A stretch of DNA of 32,390 nucleotides from Streptomyces phyllanthi (lineage in GTDB: Bacteria > Actinomycetota > Actinomycetes > Streptomycetales > Streptomycetaceae): contig NZ_VJZE01000057.1 of assembly GCF_009377205.1 (NCBI RefSeq), positions 1 through 32,390 of the forward strand, written 5' to 3'. Position 1 is the first letter of the stretch. Each line of letters opens with the position of its first letter. Under the pieces are notes generated by a model. That model was not told where the DNA came from and made no database searches. It saw only the letters and a list, made by a program, of their open reading frames with translations. The position numbers and the translations under genes are program-made. Shown here one piece after another: positions 6,352 through 15,472 of the stretch.

Positions 6352-7887
6352 TCACTGGCTTCCGGGGGTGCCGGAGGGATCCGGCGATTCGGAAGGTTCC
6401 GGCTCGGTGGCCGCCGGCGCTCCGGGCGCCGTGCCCGGATCGGCCGCCAGCGGCCGCTTCGCCGTTTCGGGGTCCAGGACGGGTCCCGTGGGGACCAGCG
6501 CCAGGACCTGACTCGGCACCGGCACCGCGGAGGCGGCGTCGTAGCCGAGGGTCTTGGCGACATCGGGCGTGGCCAGCGGGTACTTGGCGCCCGAGTCGGT
6601 GATCAGGAAGAGGGTGGGGCTGGTGTCACCCGCCGTGGACTGCTCGCGGGCCAGGACACCGCGTCCCGCCGGTACGACCACGCGGTCGGCGAGGGTGCCG
6701 CCGTCGGCCGCCGGTGCGTCGGGCCGCTCGAGACCGGCCTGCGGCGGGGCTCCGGCGCCGTCGGCCGACTCGCGCACCGCGACCCGTACCGTCGCCTCGC
6801 CGTTCGCGCCGGAGCCCGGCTTGATCCGTACGCAGGGCAGGGTGGAGCCGGTGCCCGGGTCGCCCACCGGCGTCGGCGGGTCCGGCGGCAGTCCGGCCTC
6901 GTTGAGCTTGCGGTCGGTGAGCGCGGTCTGGGCGATGGCCGCCGAGTTCGCCTTGAGGGCGATCGGGTTGCCGTCCGGGTAGGCGGGCGCGGTGCGCGGA
7001 TCGCCGAGCACGAGCGTGGCCTCGGTGCGGGTGAGCGGGGTGATGCCCTCGCCCCATACGAGGAAGAAGTTGCCGTTGGCGTCGTCCTGGAGCACCTGCC
7101 CGATCCGGGTGTCCAGCCCGCCGACCGTGACGCCCGGCTCACCGCGGTTCGGTATGTCGGTCTGGGTCAGGTCGGGGCCGGCGGCAAGGGAGTTGAGCCA
7201 GGCGTCCCCCACGGGGAAGGCGGAGACGTTGGCGAAGCCGAGGGCGGTGAGCGCGTTGCGGTTGGGGGCCTCGAAGCGGCGGTCGGTCCAGGCGAGGAAG
7301 GACGTGCCGTCCGGGCCCCGTACGCTGAGCGCCTCGTCCTCTCCCAGGTCCCGCAGCGCCGCGGGCCTGCCGCCGACGTAGGCGGTGACGAGCGGGGCGG
7401 TGCCGCCCTGGCCGTCGTCGGTCTCGGCCGAGCAGACCGCCCAGGCACCGCGGTCCAGGTTGCGGGCGGACGGCAGGCCCTCCGGGGCGCCGACGATGCC
7501 GACGGTCGGGCCGCGCGGCACGTCCTGGATCGCCTTGGCGTTGACGGTCTGCGGCTTCAGGGCGCTCTGCCCGGTGATCAGCAGCGCGGAGGAGTAGTTG
7601 GTGACGGGGTGCAGGGCGCCGCTGAGGTACAGATAGCGGCTGCCGGTCTCCTTGACGAGGACCAGGGTGCCTTCCTTCTGGAAGGCCTTGCTGCTGCCCG
7701 GCGAGATGAATCCGAAGGCCGCGAAGCCGCCCAGGGCGACCACACCGAGCATGGCTCCGGCCATGGTGCCGAGGCTGAAACGGCGCATCGGCGTCTCGGG
7801 GGCGTCCGGCTCACCGCGGGTCAGCCCAGCAGTGATCCGGCTGAGTGTGAAGAGATGGGCCTGGACCTGATCCCGGCGCGTCTGCAT
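6352..7887 (-). CDS. eccB: Type VII secretion core protein EccB
   Basis: A 511-residue EccB. A short cytoplasmic N-terminus (MQTRRDQVQAHLFTLSRITA) typical of the family is followed by one transmembrane helix at ~41-62 and a large extracytoplasmic domain built of repeats. Cysteines C152 and C352 fit the conserved disulfide of mycobacterial EccB. The C-terminal ~35 residues are a Pro/Glu/Ser-rich tail. EccB is the periplasm-facing, dimer-forming component of the ESX membrane complex. The start ATG has AGAGG about ten bases upstream. It heads the run eccB-esxA-esxB on the minus strand and is separated from eccD by a 350-bp repeat-containing gap, so it may have its own promoter. Confidence 0.95.
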   Translation of the reverse strand: MQTRRDQVQAHLFTLSRITAGLTRGEPDAPETPMRRFSLGTMAGAMLGVVALGGFAAFGFISPGSSKAFQKEGTLVLVKETGSRYLYLSGALHPVTNYSSALLITGQSALKPQTVNAKAIQDVPRGPTVGIVGAPEGLPSARNLDRGAWAVCSAETDDGQGGTAPLVTAYVGGRPAALRDLGEDEALSVRGPDGTSFLAWTDRRFEAPNRNALTALGFANVSAFPVGDAWLNSLAAGPDLTQTDIPNRGEPGVTVGGLDTRIGQVLQDDANGNFFLVWGEGITPLTRTEATLVLGDPRTAPAYPDGNPIALKANSAAIAQTALTDRKLNEAGLPPDPPTPVGDPGTGSTLPCVRIKPGSGANGEATVRVAVRESADGAGAPPQAGLERPDAPAADGGTLADRVVVPAGRGVLAREQSTAGDTSPTLFLITDSGAKYPLATPDVAKTLGYDAASAVPVPSQVLALVPTGPVLDPETAKRPLAADPGTAPGAPAATEPEPSESPDPSGTPGSQ

Positions 7888-8237
7888 CTCGATCTACCTC
7901 TGATTCTCCGTCAGGATTGCTTCGCTATGGGGCGGTTACGGCCCTCGCGCCCGCCTCCGGGCATGCGGCACCGCGGCGTCGGCGGGCAGCACGCATCGCC
8001 GAGCCGGACAACACACGTCATCGAGTGCGAGCCGGACCCCCGGGCCTGGCCGGGCTGCCCCTTCATTCCGGCCTCAGCCGAACCGCCCAGTCCTCAGCCG
8101 GACCATCCCGGCATCAGCCAGACCCGCCCGAACGCCGACCGCACCACCCGAGCACCGGCCACACCCGCCCGAGCACCGACCGCACCACCCGAGCACCGGC
8201 CACACCCGCCCGAGCACCGACCCAACCCGTCCCGGCC
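7888..8237. other. eccD-eccB intergenic region, no gene seen
   Basis: The 350 bases hold no gene I can support, although frames stay open on both strands because of the GC content. The part nearest eccD is low-complexity (many CCGAGCACC and CCGCACC words), and includes the 41-bp tandem repeat described separately. The part nearest eccB probably contains the eccB promoter, but no convincing -35/-10 pair could be picked. Confidence 0.6.
8136..8222. repeat. 41-bp tandem repeat, two full copies plus a partial third
   Basis: Identical 41-bp units begin at 8136 and 8177 (CGACCGCACCACCCGAGCAC...), and a third begins at 8218 (CGACC) before diverging. Looser relatives of the same words extend left to ~8060. 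It lies just after the eccD stop on the minus strand. Confidence 0.85.
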
Positions 8238-9629
8238 TCAGCCGAACAGGGCCCGGGCCCAGTCGTAAGCCCCGAGCACCGCCAGCAGCGCGGGCAGCAT
8301 CGTGAGGCCGGTGAGCAGTTCGCCGATCTCCGCGGCCCTGCCCCAGTACGGGACGAGCCGGCGGCCCGGCAGCACCGCGGCCGACACCAGCAGGAGCCCC
8401 GCGATCAGCGTGAGCGCGACCACCGGTCCCGCCAGCCGCAGTGTGGGCGACAGTGCGGAGGCGAGTCCCACGGTCCACACGGCCAGCCCGAGGACCGCGG
8501 GCGCCAGCAGGGCGATCCGCTGTCCCGCCCCGATCAGCACCCGGCTGCGCAACAGCAGGGTGAGGCAGGCCGCGCCGTACAACGTCTGCGAGGCCCAGTG
8601 CGTGGACGGTGCCAGGGCCAGCAGCGCGGAGCCGCTGACCAGGCCGACGGCCGTGAAGAGCGCCGTCATGTACTGGTCGGCGACCACCGCCCGCTCCAGC
8701 AGCCGGGCGGCACGCTCCGGTTCGATCTCCTGCTGGAGCTCCTCGCTGTTGGTGGGCAGCAGGGGCAGCCGCAGATCGGCGAGCCGGAAGGCGGTCATCG
8801 GGACGGTGGCGTTGAAGACCAGCGCCACCACCAGGACAACGGCCGCGCACTCCGTACGGTTCAACCCGGCCGCCATCGAGAGCAGTCCGCCGAGGGTGAG
8901 CGCGCAGGAGGCCGCCAGGGCCGTCGCGTACGCGGGCAGCCAGCGTGCGACGAGTCCCATCGCCACCAGCACGGCGATCAGTGCCGCCGCTCCGGCGGCC
9001 AGGAGCTGTGGCGCGCCGGTTCCGCCGCCCGGTGGCTGCGTCACCGCGTATCCGGCGAGCGCGGCGAAGAGTACGGCGGCGAGTCCGAGGAGTCCGGCGG
9101 CCGTACCGTCGCCGGTCAGCCGGGAGCAGACCGCGGCGGTGGCCAGCAGGATCAGGGTGACGACGCCCGCCGTGCCCGCCCGGGCGAGCGGGGGGCCGTC
9201 GAGCCACAGCACCGCGAGATCGGTGACCAGGGCCAGCGACATCAGGACGAGGAACAGTCGTCGGGTCATGGAGTCCCGCCACCGGTCGGGGCGGCGGCTG
9301 ACTCCGTCGGCGACCCCGGTGATCAGGTCGTCGTAGTCGATGACGGGCAACTCGGCCCTGCGGGGCCGCAGATGGAGGGTGTCGCCGTCGCGGACGGCGA
9401 GCATGGCGAGGGTGCGTTCCTCGTCGAGCGGGGGCTCGCCGAGACGCTGGATCACCCACCCGTCGTGCTCCACCCCGGCGTCCGCCAGATCCGGCCCCGC
9501 GTAGGAGAGCAGGGTCGGAAGCAGGTCGTACAGCGGGACGTCCGACGGGACGGCGACCTCGAGAGACGTCGAGGGTGTCACGAGCATCAGCCGACACAGA
9601 TCGTTGGTCACGTTGCTGTTCACGGCCAC
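8238..9629 (-). CDS. eccD: Type VII secretion membrane channel protein EccD
   Basis: A 463-residue EccD. Residues ~8-85 form the ubiquitin-like cytoplasmic domain (LCRLMLVTPSTSLEVAVPSD ... DGDTLHLRPR). A linker with DDLITGVADGV and RPDRWRDSMTRR follows, then about eleven hydrophobic helices from ~125 to the end. EccD dimers form the bulk of the membrane vestibule of the ESX complex. The frame is open to 9830, but GGGAGG nine bases before GTG at 9629 and the family's usual short N-terminus fix the start there. It is divergent from eccC across a 231-bp region that must contain both promoters. Confidence 0.94.
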   Translation of the reverse strand: MAVNSNVTNDLCRLMLVTPSTSLEVAVPSDVPLYDLLPTLLSYAGPDLADAGVEHDGWVIQRLGEPPLDEERTLAMLAVRDGDTLHLRPRRAELPVIDYDDLITGVADGVSRRPDRWRDSMTRRLFLVLMSLALVTDLAVLWLDGPPLARAGTAGVVTLILLATAAVCSRLTGDGTAAGLLGLAAVLFAALAGYAVTQPPGGGTGAPQLLAAGAAALIAVLVAMGLVARWLPAYATALAASCALTLGGLLSMAAGLNRTECAAVVLVVALVFNATVPMTAFRLADLRLPLLPTNSEELQQEIEPERAARLLERAVVADQYMTALFTAVGLVSGSALLALAPSTHWASQTLYGAACLTLLLRSRVLIGAGQRIALLAPAVLGLAVWTVGLASALSPTLRLAGPVVALTLIAGLLLVSAAVLPGRRLVPYWGRAAEIGELLTGLTMLPALLAVLGAYDWARALFG

Positions 9630-9783
9630 TACACGAGACCTCCCGGGGACCGGTTCAGCGCGATCGGGAAAAAGTCCCGCCCCCGTCGGCGGCCCCGGAT
9701 GCGCGCGAATACGCGCGAACTTCACGCGATCGAAGTGATCCGCTGACGCCTTCCGTCCGTGTTGCAGGCGTCGTGATCCAGGC

Positions 9784-9834
9784 GCGCACACCGGGTGCGC
9801 ACACCGCGTACGTACACCCCGCATGCGCACACCG
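9784..9834. promoter_or_regulatory. Direct repeats in the divergent eccD-eccC promoter region
   Basis: The 10-mer GCGCACACCG occurs exactly at 9784-9793, 9797-9806 and 9825-9834, with a degenerate copy (CGTACACCCC) near 9811. The copies are spaced 13-14 bases apart, ending 26 bases before the eccC start codon. They could be operator or activator sites, or may lie in the eccC leader. The regulator is unknown. Confidence 0.45.
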
Positions 9835-9860
9835 GACGCGCGCTACCGATTGGAGACCAG

Positions 9861-12800
9861 GTGTCCACCGTGCTCTTCCGCCGCCCCGCGCGTCGCTCGG
9901 CTCCGGAGCTGCCGCAGGGCGAGATCGATCTGCAGACCCCGCCCCCGCTGCCGGAGCTGGAGCCCGGCGGATTCCAGGCGGTGATGGGCTTCCTGCCCAT
10001 GCTGATGTCCTTCGCGTCGATGGGCATGATGTTCGTCATCCCCGGCATCAACGCCGGTATCCGCTACGTGATGATCGCGGCGATGGGCATCTCCGGCGTC
10101 CTGATGCTCGTCCTGAACCTGGTGCGGGGCCCACTGGAGCGCAAGCGCAAACTGCGCGCCGAACGCCGTGGCTACCTCCGCTATCTGGCGCAGACCCGCA
10201 GGCAGGTCCGCAGGGCCGCCGACCAGCAGCGCCGCCACCAGTTCTGGCAGTTCCCCGACCCCGAGGGGCTGTGGTCGGCGGCCATGAGCAAGCGGCTGTG
10301 GGAGCGGCGCCCCTCGCACCCCGACTTCGGCGAGGTACGGCTCGGCGTGGGCACCCAGCCGCTCGGGGTGCGGCTGACGCCCCCGCAGTCCGCCCCGGTG
10401 GAGGACCTGGAGCCGGTGAGCAGCCATGCCCTGCGGCGCTTCGTCGAGGCGTACGGCAAGGTGCCCGGCACCCCGGCCTCCGCGTTCCTGCGCGGTTTCG
10501 CGCATGTCCTGATGGACGGCGACAAGGACGCGGCCCGCGGACTGGTCCGGGCCGTACTCGCGCATCTGGCCGTCTTCCACTCGCCCGACGATCTGCGGAT
10601 CGGCATCCTGACGGACGGCCGGGAGGCCGAGGAGTGGGAGTGGGCCAAGTGGCTGCCGCACGCCGCGCACCCGACGGGGACGGACGCGGCCGGGCCGGTA
10701 CGGCTCATCACCGGGGACTTCACCCGGATGGAGGAGCTGCTGGGCGGTGAGAAGCTGCGCGAGCGGCCGGGCTTCGAGCCCAAGGCGGAGGTGTCGGCGG
10801 ACGAGCCGTTCCTGGTGATCGTGGTGGACGGCGCGGCGATCCCGGCCGGGGTGCAGGCCGTCACCAGCGGCTACCGCAACGGTGTGGTGATCGACCTCGC
10901 GGACTGCCTTCCGCGCCGTGACAACCGTTTCGTGCTGCGGCTGAAGGTGTCCCCGTCCGCGATCGAGCGGATCACCAGGAACCAGGCGGGCACCGACGTG
11001 TTCACGGAGATCTGCGCGCCGGACACCCTCTCCACGGGCCGCGCGGCCAAGCTGGCGCGGCTCATGACCGCGTACCGGCTCGGCGGCGGCACCGACGCCT
11101 CCGAACCGCAGGCCACGGACTTCGAACTGCCCACGCTGCTCGGTCTGGGCGACGCCAAGCGGCTGGACCCGGCGATCAGCTGGCGGCCCCGCTCGGTCCT
11201 GGACCAGCTGCGGATCCCGATCGGTATCTCCGAGCACGGCGAGCCGGTGGACCTCGACATCAAGGAGGCGTCGCGGGGTGGTATGGGCCCGCACGGGATC
11301 CTGATCGGGGCGACCGGTTCCGGCAAGTCGGAGCTGCTGCGCACCCTGGTGCTGGGCCTGGCGGCCACGCACTCCTCCGAGGCGCTCAACTTCGTGCTGG
11401 TCGACTTCAAGGGCGGCGCGACCTTCCTCGGTCTGGACCGGCTGCCGCACACCTCGGCCGTGATCACCAACCTCTCCGACGAACTGCCGCTGGTGGACCG
11501 TATGCAGGAGGCGCTGCAGTCGGAGATGAACCGGCGGCAGGAGCTGCTGCGTGCCGCGGGCAACTACAGCTCGGTCTTCGACTACGAGAAGGCGAGGGCG
11601 GCCGGCGCTCCGCTGGACCCGCTGCCCTCGCTCTTCATCGTCGTCGACGAGTTCAGTGAACTGCTGTCCCAGAAAAGGGAGTTCATCGACACGTTCGTGA
11701 TGATCGGGCGGCTCGGGCGGTCGCTCGCGGTGCATCTGCTGCTGGCCTCGCAACGGCTGGAGGAGGGCAAGATCCACGCCCTGCAGTCGCATCTGTCGTA
11801 CCGCATCGGTCTGCGGACGTTCTCCGCGTCCGAGTCCCGTGCGGTGCTCGGCGTTCCGGACGCACACAATCTGCCGTCGGCACCGGGCCACGGCTACGTC
11901 AAGACCGACACCGAGACGCTGCTGCGCTTCCGTGCCGCGTACGTCTCGGGCCCGTACCGCTCCACCGCCGTGCGCGGCGCCCGCCGCCAGGCGGTGATCG
12001 AGCAGCAGGTGGTGCCCTTCACCTCGCGGTACGTCGAGCCGCGGATCCTGCGGCCCGCCGAGACCGCGCCGGTCGAGGAGCCGGAGGAGACCACCGAGTC
12101 GATGATGGACGTCATCGTGGACCGGCTGGTGGACCAGGGTCCGCCCGCGCACCGGGTGTGGCTGCCGCCGCTGGACGAGCCGCCCACGCTGGACCGGTTG
12201 CTGCCGCCGCTCGCCGAGGCGGGCGACCTCGGTCTCACCACGGCCGGCTGGGAGGGCAGGGGCGGACTGCACGTGCCGGTCGGTATCGTCGACAGGCCGC
12301 TGGAGCAGCGCCGTGACGTGATGACGGCGAGCCTGGCGGGCGGCGACGGCCATGTGGCGATCGTCGGCGCCACGCAGAGCGGCAAGAGCACCCTGGCCCG
12401 TACGCTGGTCACGGCGCTCGCCCTCACCCACACCCCGCGCGAAGTGCAGTTCTACTGCCTGGACTTCGGCGGTGGCTCGCTGTCCTCGCTGCGCGGGCTG
12501 CCGCATGTGGGCAGCGTCGCGGGCCGGCTGGACGTCGACCGGGTGACCCGTACGGTCAACGAGGTGGTCGGGCTGCTGGACCGCCGCGAGGAGTTCTTCC
12601 GCGAGCACGGCATCGAGTCCGTCGCCGAGTACCGCAAGGCGCGCAGGGCCGGGCGCTTCCTGGACCAGGACCCGTACGGCGACGTGTTCCTGGTGATCGA
12701 CGGCTGGGTGACGATGCGCGGCGAGTTCGACAAGCTGGAGGGCGCCGTCCAGGAGATCTGCACCCGCGGTCTCGGCTACGGCGTGCATCTGATCGTCACC

Positions 12801-13829
12801 TCCGGCCGCTGGATGGACTTCCGGCCGTGGCTGCGCGACGCGATGGGCACCCGCTTCGAACTGAAGATGGGTGACGCGATCGACTCGGACATCAACTCCA
12901 AGGCGGCGGCGCTGGTTCCGAAGGTGCCGGGCCGCGGTCTGACGCCGGAGCGGCTGCAGTTCCTCGCCGCGGTGCCGCGGATCGACGGGGTCGAGAGCGG
13001 GGAGGGCCTGTCGGAGGCGCACCGGGATCTGGTCGAGGCGGTCGCGAAGGCCTGGCACGGGCCGTCCGCCCCGCAGATCAAGCTGCTGCCGCCGCTCGTA
13101 CGGGCCGCCGAACTGCCGTCCGTGGCGGGCGACATGCGGATGACGCTCGGTCTGGAGGAGACCGGGCTGCGGCCGATGTGGCACGACTTCGAGCAGAGCC
13201 CGCACCTGTTCGTCGTCGGTGAGACGGAGACCGGCAAGACGAACATGCTGAAGCTGGTCGCGAAGGCGATCGCCGACCGGTACTCGCCGAACGAGGCGCG
13301 GGTTGTCCTCGCGGACACGCGGCGCAATCTGTACGACGCGGTGCCGAAGGAGTACCAGCTGGGTTACGCGGTGTCCGGCGCCACCCTCGGGGGCCTGGTG
13401 AAGGAGGCCGCCGGTTCCCTGGCCAAGCGGGTGCCCGGCGCCGACATCACCCCGGACCGGCTCCCCCTGCGCGACTGGTGGCAGGGGCCCCGCCTCTACC
13501 TGCTGATCGACGACTACGACCTGCTGGCGACCCCGGCGAACCAGCCGCTGACCCCGCTGGTGGACCTGCTCGCGCAGGGCGCCGACATCGGGCTCCACCT
13601 GGTGATCGCCCGCAGTTCGGCGGGCGCGATGCGCGGTATGGCGGACCCGGTGGTACGGCGGCTGATGGAACTCGGCTGCTCCTCGCTCCTGTTCTCCTGC
13701 GGCCGCGAGGAAGGCAACTTCCTGAACAGCGTCCCCCCGAAGAAACTCCCTGTGGGCCGCGCCCAGCTCATCACCCGCCGGGCGGCGCCGGTACTCGTGC
13801 AGACGGGGCTGGCGGAGTCGGCGGAGTAG
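9861..13829 (+). CDS. eccC: Type VII secretion ATPase EccC, single-chain three-domain form
   Basis: A 1322-residue FtsK/SpoIIIE-type motor. The start is GTG at 9861, giving VSTVLFRRPARRSAPELPQG, the usual EccC opening, with GGAG upstream; the frame continues 22 codons further but without family similarity. Two membrane helices lie at ~40-62 and 67-88. Three ATPase modules follow with Walker A motifs GATGSGKSE (483-491), GATQSGKST (836-844) and GETETGKTN (1120-1128); all three keep the lysine. Walker B regions are FIVVDEF (first), VFLVIDG (second, no Glu) and YLLIDDY (third). In mycobacteria EccC is often split into EccCa and EccCb; here it is fused. It recognises the YxxxD/E-bearing substrate and drives export. 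It is the only core gene on the plus strand. Confidence 0.97.
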   Translation: MSTVLFRRPARRSAPELPQGEIDLQTPPPLPELEPGGFQAVMGFLPMLMSFASMGMMFVIPGINAGIRYVMIAAMGISGVLMLVLNLVRGPLERKRKLRAERRGYLRYLAQTRRQVRRAADQQRRHQFWQFPDPEGLWSAAMSKRLWERRPSHPDFGEVRLGVGTQPLGVRLTPPQSAPVEDLEPVSSHALRRFVEAYGKVPGTPASAFLRGFAHVLMDGDKDAARGLVRAVLAHLAVFHSPDDLRIGILTDGREAEEWEWAKWLPHAAHPTGTDAAGPVRLITGDFTRMEELLGGEKLRERPGFEPKAEVSADEPFLVIVVDGAAIPAGVQAVTSGYRNGVVIDLADCLPRRDNRFVLRLKVSPSAIERITRNQAGTDVFTEICAPDTLSTGRAAKLARLMTAYRLGGGTDASEPQATDFELPTLLGLGDAKRLDPAISWRPRSVLDQLRIPIGISEHGEPVDLDIKEASRGGMGPHGILIGATGSGKSELLRTLVLGLAATHSSEALNFVLVDFKGGATFLGLDRLPHTSAVITNLSDELPLVDRMQEALQSEMNRRQELLRAAGNYSSVFDYEKARAAGAPLDPLPSLFIVVDEFSELLSQKREFIDTFVMIGRLGRSLAVHLLLASQRLEEGKIHALQSHLSYRIGLRTFSASESRAVLGVPDAHNLPSAPGHGYVKTDTETLLRFRAAYVSGPYRSTAVRGARRQAVIEQQVVPFTSRYVEPRILRPAETAPVEEPEETTESMMDVIVDRLVDQGPPAHRVWLPPLDEPPTLDRLLPPLAEAGDLGLTTAGWEGRGGLHVPVGIVDRPLEQRRDVMTASLAGGDGHVAIVGATQSGKSTLARTLVTALALTHTPREVQFYCLDFGGGSLSSLRGLPHVGSVAGRLDVDRVTRTVNEVVGLLDRREEFFREHGIESVAEYRKARRAGRFLDQDPYGDVFLVIDGWVTMRGEFDKLEGAVQEICTRGLGYGVHLIVTSGRWMDFRPWLRDAMGTRFELKMGDAIDSDINSKAAALVPKVPGRGLTPERLQFLAAVPRIDGVESGEGLSEAHRDLVEAVAKAWHGPSAPQIKLLPPLVRAAELPSVAGDMRMTLGLEETGLRPMWHDFEQSPHLFVVGETETGKTNMLKLVAKAIADRYSPNEARVVLADTRRNLYDAVPKEYQLGYAVSGATLGGLVKEAAGSLAKRVPGADITPDRLPLRDWWQGPRLYLLIDDYDLLATPANQPLTPLVDLLAQGADIGLHLVIARSSAGAMRGMADPVVRRLMELGCSSLLFSCGREEGNFLNSVPPKKLPVGRAQLITRRAAPVLVQTGLAESAE

Positions 13830-13839
13830 GGAACCGCGA

Positions 13840-13881
13840 GGGCGGAGGGCCACGCACCGGAGGGTGCGCGGCCCTCCGCCC
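13840..13881 (+). terminator. Terminator hairpin after eccC
   Basis: Perfect 12-bp arms at 13840-13851 and 13870-13881 (GGGCGGAGGGCC / GGCCCTCCGCCC), then one mismatch and six more pairs around a GGAG loop. It begins 11 bases after the eccC stop. Confidence 0.85.
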
Positions 13882-14272
13882 GACTCGTCGGCAAGGCAGT
13901 GGCCGAGCACGGACCGCTCGACGGACACACGCCGCGGCTGCCGCTCGGCGGGCTCGCCGAGGCACTGGGCGCGGTGCGCACGGCCGGGCTGCTGCACCTC
14001 GACCACACTCCGGCCACGGAGGTGGCGCCTTCCCCGCGCACACGACCGCCCCCGAACACGCCAAGTCCGCGCGTTCGGGGGCTTCGTACGCCGTCAGCCG
14101 TGGCATCGCGCGGAACAAGGCGACGCCCGGGGGGGGCTCCCGGGGACGGAAATCCCGCCTCGCGGAGTCCGCCACGGGAAGCCGCCCGGCCGTCACAACG
14201 TCGCGCCACCGCGAGTGCAACGTGGGCGCGTTGAGCGACTACAGCACCATCACGCTCTACTTCCTGGTGCCC
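13882..14272. other. eccC-mycP intergenic region with an orphan coding-like stretch
   Basis: The 391 bases lie between two convergent genes. On the plus strand ~13882-14029 reads without stops as LVGKAVAEHGPLDGHTP... LAEALGAVRTAGLLHLDHTP with strongly GC-ending codons. It has no plausible start context and merges into low-complexity sequence. It may be the remnant of a lost gene whose family I cannot identify. No intact gene is supported here. Confidence 0.4.
14048..14082. terminator. Hairpin in the eccC-mycP gap
   Basis: Perfect ten-base arms at 14048-14057 and 14073-14082 (GCCCCCGAAC / GTTCGGGGGC) enclose a 15-nt loop. It lies 190 bases past the mycP stop and could end convergent transcription from either side. 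Confidence 0.55.
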
Positions 14273-15472
14273 TCAGCCGCGGCGCGCCGCCAGGCGGGCC
14301 ACCAGGATGCCTCCGGTGCCGAGGAGCGCGAGGGCGGCGAGGCCGAGCAGTAGCGGGAGGTAGCCGTGGGTCGTGGCGTCGGCCGGGGTCGCCACGGGAT
14401 CGTTGGCGGAGGGCGGCGCCGCGCGTCGTGGTGGGGAGGACGCGGGCGCCGAGGGGGCGGAGCCCCTCGCCTCGCCCGGGACGACCGCCGTCACCGCCTT
14501 GAAGGGGTTCACGATGCCCCAGCCCACCTGTGGGTCGGGCAGCGTCTTCGCCGGGTGGTCGGCCGTCGACTCCAGGCGGTGGATCACCTGCGGCACCGTC
14601 AACTCGGGGTGGCGGGCCCGGACCAGCGCCGCCGTACCGGAGACATAGGGCGCCGCGAAGCTCGTTCCCTCGTCCACGCGGTAGCCGGGGCCGCCCGTGC
14701 CGAGGCTCAGGATGTCCACTCCGGGGGCCGCGATGTCGACGTACTCGCCGCTCCTGGAGAAGGACGCGGGCTGGTCGTCCCGGCCGACCGCGGCGACGGT
14801 CAGCACGCCCGGGTAGGCGGCGGGGAAGCTGAGCGCGGACGACTGCTGCCCGGGCCGTTCCTCGTTGCCGGCGGAGGCGACGATGAGGACGTCCTTGCGT
14901 ACGGCGTACTTGACGGCGTCGTCGAGTTTCCGGCTCCGTACCGGGGAGTTGATGGAGACGTTCACGACGTCGGCGCCCGAGTCGACGGCTTCGCGGATGG
15001 CGTCGGCCATGCCGTTGGCCGTGCCGTCCTCCCCGTCGGCCGTCTGCCGGATGGGGAGGACCTTCGCACCGGGGGCGACACCCGCGAAGGTGAGGCCCGG
15101 CGCCGGCCGGGCCGCGACGATGCCCGCCACGAACGTTCCGTGGCCCACGCAGTCGGTGTCGCCGCGCCCGGTTCCGCCGACCACGTCGGCGCCGCGCAGC
15201 ACCTGCCCGGCGAGCTGGGGGACCGACGCGTCGACGCCCGAGTCTACGACGGCGACCGTCACGCCCTCGCCCTTGGTCAGCGCCCAGACCCGCTGCGGGT
15301 CCAGACGCGCCTGCGACCAGGGCAGTTCGGCGGTGGTCTGCGTGGACGGCGTCGCGCAGTCCGCCGCGGCGGCGGGGCCCGCCATGGGCAGGACGAGGGT
15401 CGCGGAGAGGACGGACACGACCGCCACGGCGGTGGCTGTGGCGGTGGCGGTACGGCGGCGGGGCGCGCTCAC
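14273..15472 (-). CDS. mycP: Mycosin, type VII secretion subtilisin-like serine protease
   Basis: A 399-residue membrane-anchored subtilase. It has a signal peptide (~1-37, Ala-rich, AAAADC) and a catalytic triad of D77 (AVVDSGVD), H111 (GHGTFVAG) and S271 (EGTSFAAP), with N203 (SAGNE) for the oxyanion hole. Cysteines C39 and C108 suit the N-terminal-extension disulfide of mycosins. A Pro/Ser linker (~335-365) leads to a C-terminal transmembrane helix (~372-394). MycP caps the periplasmic side of the ESX complex and is needed for its stability as well as for processing. Its GTG start overlaps the eccE stop (GTGA), so the two are translationally coupled. Confidence 0.96.
   Translation of the reverse strand: MSAPRRRTATATATAVAVVSVLSATLVLPMAGPAAAADCATPSTQTTAELPWSQARLDPQRVWALTKGEGVTVAVVDSGVDASVPQLAGQVLRGADVVGGTGRGDTDCVGHGTFVAGIVAARPAPGLTFAGVAPGAKVLPIRQTADGEDGTANGMADAIREAVDSGADVVNVSINSPVRSRKLDDAVKYAVRKDVLIVASAGNEERPGQQSSALSFPAAYPGVLTVAAVGRDDQPASFSRSGEYVDIAAPGVDILSLGTGGPGYRVDEGTSFAAPYVSGTAALVRARHPELTVPQVIHRLESTADHPAKTLPDPQVGWGIVNPFKAVTAVVPGEARGSAPSAPASSPPRRAAPPSANDPVATPADATTHGYLPLLLGLAALALLGTGGILVARLAARRG

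Noticed and set aside
5461..8268. A 935-codon plus-strand open frame over esxB, esxA and eccB
   Set aside because: It crosses three well-supported minus-strand genes and two hairpins, and is low-complexity Gly/Arg-rich; it is a by-product of high GC.
7917..9746. Long frames on both strands through the eccD-eccB gap, extending over eccD
   Set aside because: The Pro/His/Arg-rich translation comes from the 41-bp repeat and antisense eccD; no start context or family.
9843..14006. A 1387-codon open frame opposite eccC
   Set aside because: It is antisense to an unmistakable three-module ATPase, is rich in Arg/Gln/His/Val as expected of an antisense GC-rich frame, and has no recognisable domain.
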